A stretch of 7,414 nt of DNA. Source: Actinomycetota bacterium (GTDB lineage Bacteria > Actinomycetota > Actinomycetes > Nanopelagicales > Nanopelagicaceae). A program made the translations under genes and the position numbers. Positions 6,425 through 7,414 of this stretch are shown in pieces. The notes beneath the pieces were generated by a model. That model was not told where the DNA came from. It did not search any database and saw only the letters and a program-made list of their open reading frames with translations. Numbering within the stretch: position 1 is the stretch's first letter; the number at the start of each line of letters is the position of its first letter. The stretch covers positions 1 to 7,414 of the forward strand of contig CANHFN010000038.1 of assembly GCA_947459935.1 (NCBI GenBank), written 5' to 3'.

Positions 6425-7414
6425 GCGAACAACAGCTCCGAATTTTGCAGCAGCTACCGCTGTGGCCGCCTCACGCATGGCGCTTACCTCTTCCCCAGTA
6501 AGGGTTCGATCTTGGGCTCGGAAAACAAGGGTGAAGGCCAGCGAAATCTTGCCATCTCCTATCTTGTCGTAGCGATCAAATAAGGTAATTGATTCCAGCA
6601 AATGACCGGCACCTTCACGCAACGCACCTTCAATATCTGCTGCACTTACCGTTGCGTCAACAACCAAGGCAACATCCTGAACTGCAGCCGGCATAGTGCC
6701 TACAGTTGTTGGTCGAACTAATTGTGAATCTGGAAGCGCACCGAGTGCAACCGCAAATGCGACCGAGCGTTCTGGTAAACCATATGCGGAAACAATCCGT
6801 GGATGCAGTTCACCAGCATGTGCCACAGCTTTACCGTCAACAATTAACTCTGCGCAGCGTCCTGGATGCCACGGAGCAAGATCAGAACGCGCCACAGTCC
6901 ATTCAAGATTGCAGAGGGCTAAAATATCTTGGGCATAAGCAATTGCATCCTGCCAATTGTAAGCACGTGCTTTGCCTTGCCAATTTTCATTCTCAGTTTT
7001 ACCTACTAGCAAACCTGCAACGTGATATCCCTGTGCTGGCACGCTTGCAAAAATTTCATCAATTACCTTTTGCCCAGGGCGTTTGGAAAGATCAGGCGAA
7101 ACAGCTGGCACCAACTTCTGCGAACTTCGGAAAATTGAACCCATTTCAAAGATTGCGAAATCTTTGGCACCGCGGCTGATATTGCGTTGAGCGACCTCAA
7201 TCAACCCTGGAACTAGATGAACACGCATCAATGGAAACTCTTCAGACATTGGATTGGCTACCTTGTATGTCGAAGCACGTTCACCAACAAATCCCATGGA
7301 ATCGATTGTCGCTTGATTTGTAAATGGGAAAGTCTGCACCTCTGCCAACCCACGGCTTGCCAGCATTGTTGCCACAGCCCTGCGGCGCTTCTGATTCGGA
7401 GTCAAAGTTGCATG
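6416..7414 (-). CDS. pheT: Phenylalanyl-tRNA synthetase beta subunit, C-terminal part (cut by the right edge)
   Basis: PheT forms the alpha2-beta2 enzyme that charges tRNA-Phe; the beta chain holds the editing domain and tRNA-binding modules. Only about 332 C-terminal residues lie in the window, and the frame stays open to the last base, where it reads His-Ala-Thr-Leu-Thr-Pro-Asn-Gln. A TTG codon at 7405 is internal, not the start. The fragment begins at the LTPNQKRRRAVATMLASRG segment leading into the catalytic-like core module (VQTFPF, then NPMSEEFPLMRVHLVPGL). It ends with the ferredoxin-fold anticodon-binding domain over roughly the last 95 residues (VQDVALVVD, FDRYDKIGDGKISLAFTLVFR, DRTLTGEEV, terminal VVR). 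The stop codon lies inside ARG box 2, 47 bp before argC. pheST upstream of the arg operon is a familiar actinobacterial arrangement. Confidence 0.95.
   Translation of the reverse strand, partial: HATLTPNQKRRRAVATMLASRGLAEVQTFPFTNQATIDSMGFVGERASTYKVANPMSEEFPLMRVHLVPGLIEVAQRNISRGAKDFAIFEMGSIFRSSQKLVPAVSPDLSKRPGQKVIDEIFASVPAQGYHVAGLLVGKTENENWQGKARAYNWQDAIAYAQDILALCNLEWTVARSDLAPWHPGRCAELIVDGKAVAHAGELHPRIVSAYGLPERSVAFAVALGALPDSQLVRPTTVGTMPAAVQDVALVVDATVSAADIEGALREGAGHLLESITLFDRYDKIGDGKISLAFTLVFRAQDRTLTGEEVSAMREAATAVAAAKFGAVVRTA

Noticed and set aside
6706..7179. Plus-strand open frame of 157 codons opposite pheT.
   Set aside because: Its composition (rich in Gln, His, Leu) is that of an antisense frame, and pheT on the other strand is well conserved.
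7403..7405. TTG at 7405 as the start of a separate protein of 329 residues.
   Set aside because: The frame continues upstream to the window edge and the sequence matches the interior of PheT, so the gene is simply cut by the edge.
1..7414. Search for a new system, mobile element, CRISPR array, tRNA or toxin-antitoxin pair.
   Set aside because: All sequence from 224 to 7414 is explained by conserved housekeeping genes and one operator region; no repeats, transposase, spacer array or cloverleaf were seen.

Overview
The window is a compact, entirely minus-strand block of an actinobacterial-type chromosome. Reading in the direction of transcription (right to left) the order is pheT (3' part) - argC - argB - argD - argR - argH - tyrS, followed by a short gene-free stretch with a strong promoter-like site at the left edge. 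The pheT|argC...argR...argH layout, with argR inside the arginine operon, is typical of Actinobacteria. The base composition is moderate, with many A/T-ending codons, unlike the GC-rich majority of that phylum. Intergenic space is almost absent. Together these suggest a streamlined, lower-GC actinobacterium, for example a freshwater Nanopelagicales (acI) type; this assignment is inference from layout and style, not from a database match.

Right part (6369-7414): the C-terminal third of the phenylalanyl-tRNA synthetase beta chain runs in from beyond the right edge. Its stop codon lies inside the better of two tandem ARG-box palindromes, spaced as expected for an ArgR hexamer. The boxes cover candidate promoter elements for argC, which has no visible Shine-Dalgarno site and may be translated from a leaderless or near-leaderless mRNA.

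Centre (1486-6368): argC, argB, argD, argR and argH are joined by a 9-bp gap or by overlaps of 1-11 bp, so they look like one translationally coupled operon. They supply N-acetylglutamate kinase, N-acetylglutamyl-phosphate reductase, acetylornithine aminotransferase, the arginine-sensing repressor and argininosuccinate lyase. argJ, argF and argG, present in the common actinobacterial order argCJBDFRGH, are absent from this cluster. ArgB is a short form that lacks the N-terminal helix and C-terminal signature of arginine-inhibited kinases. That agrees with a route in which feedback control does not act on ArgB.

Left part (1-1489): tyrS overlaps argH by 4 bp and so appears to be the last gene of the arginine operon. 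Downstream there is no convincing terminator, but there is a near-consensus promoter (TTGACC, 17-bp spacer, TATAGT) pointing out of the window, followed by a leader with a small perfect hairpin and a 9-bp direct repeat. Since tyrS is known to precede a ribosomal RNA operon in fast-growing mycobacteria, this may be an rRNA promoter with the 16S gene just outside the window. No mobile element, CRISPR array, tRNA or evidently new system was seen; the points of interest are the gene losses, ArgB type, operator design and the possible rrn promoter.
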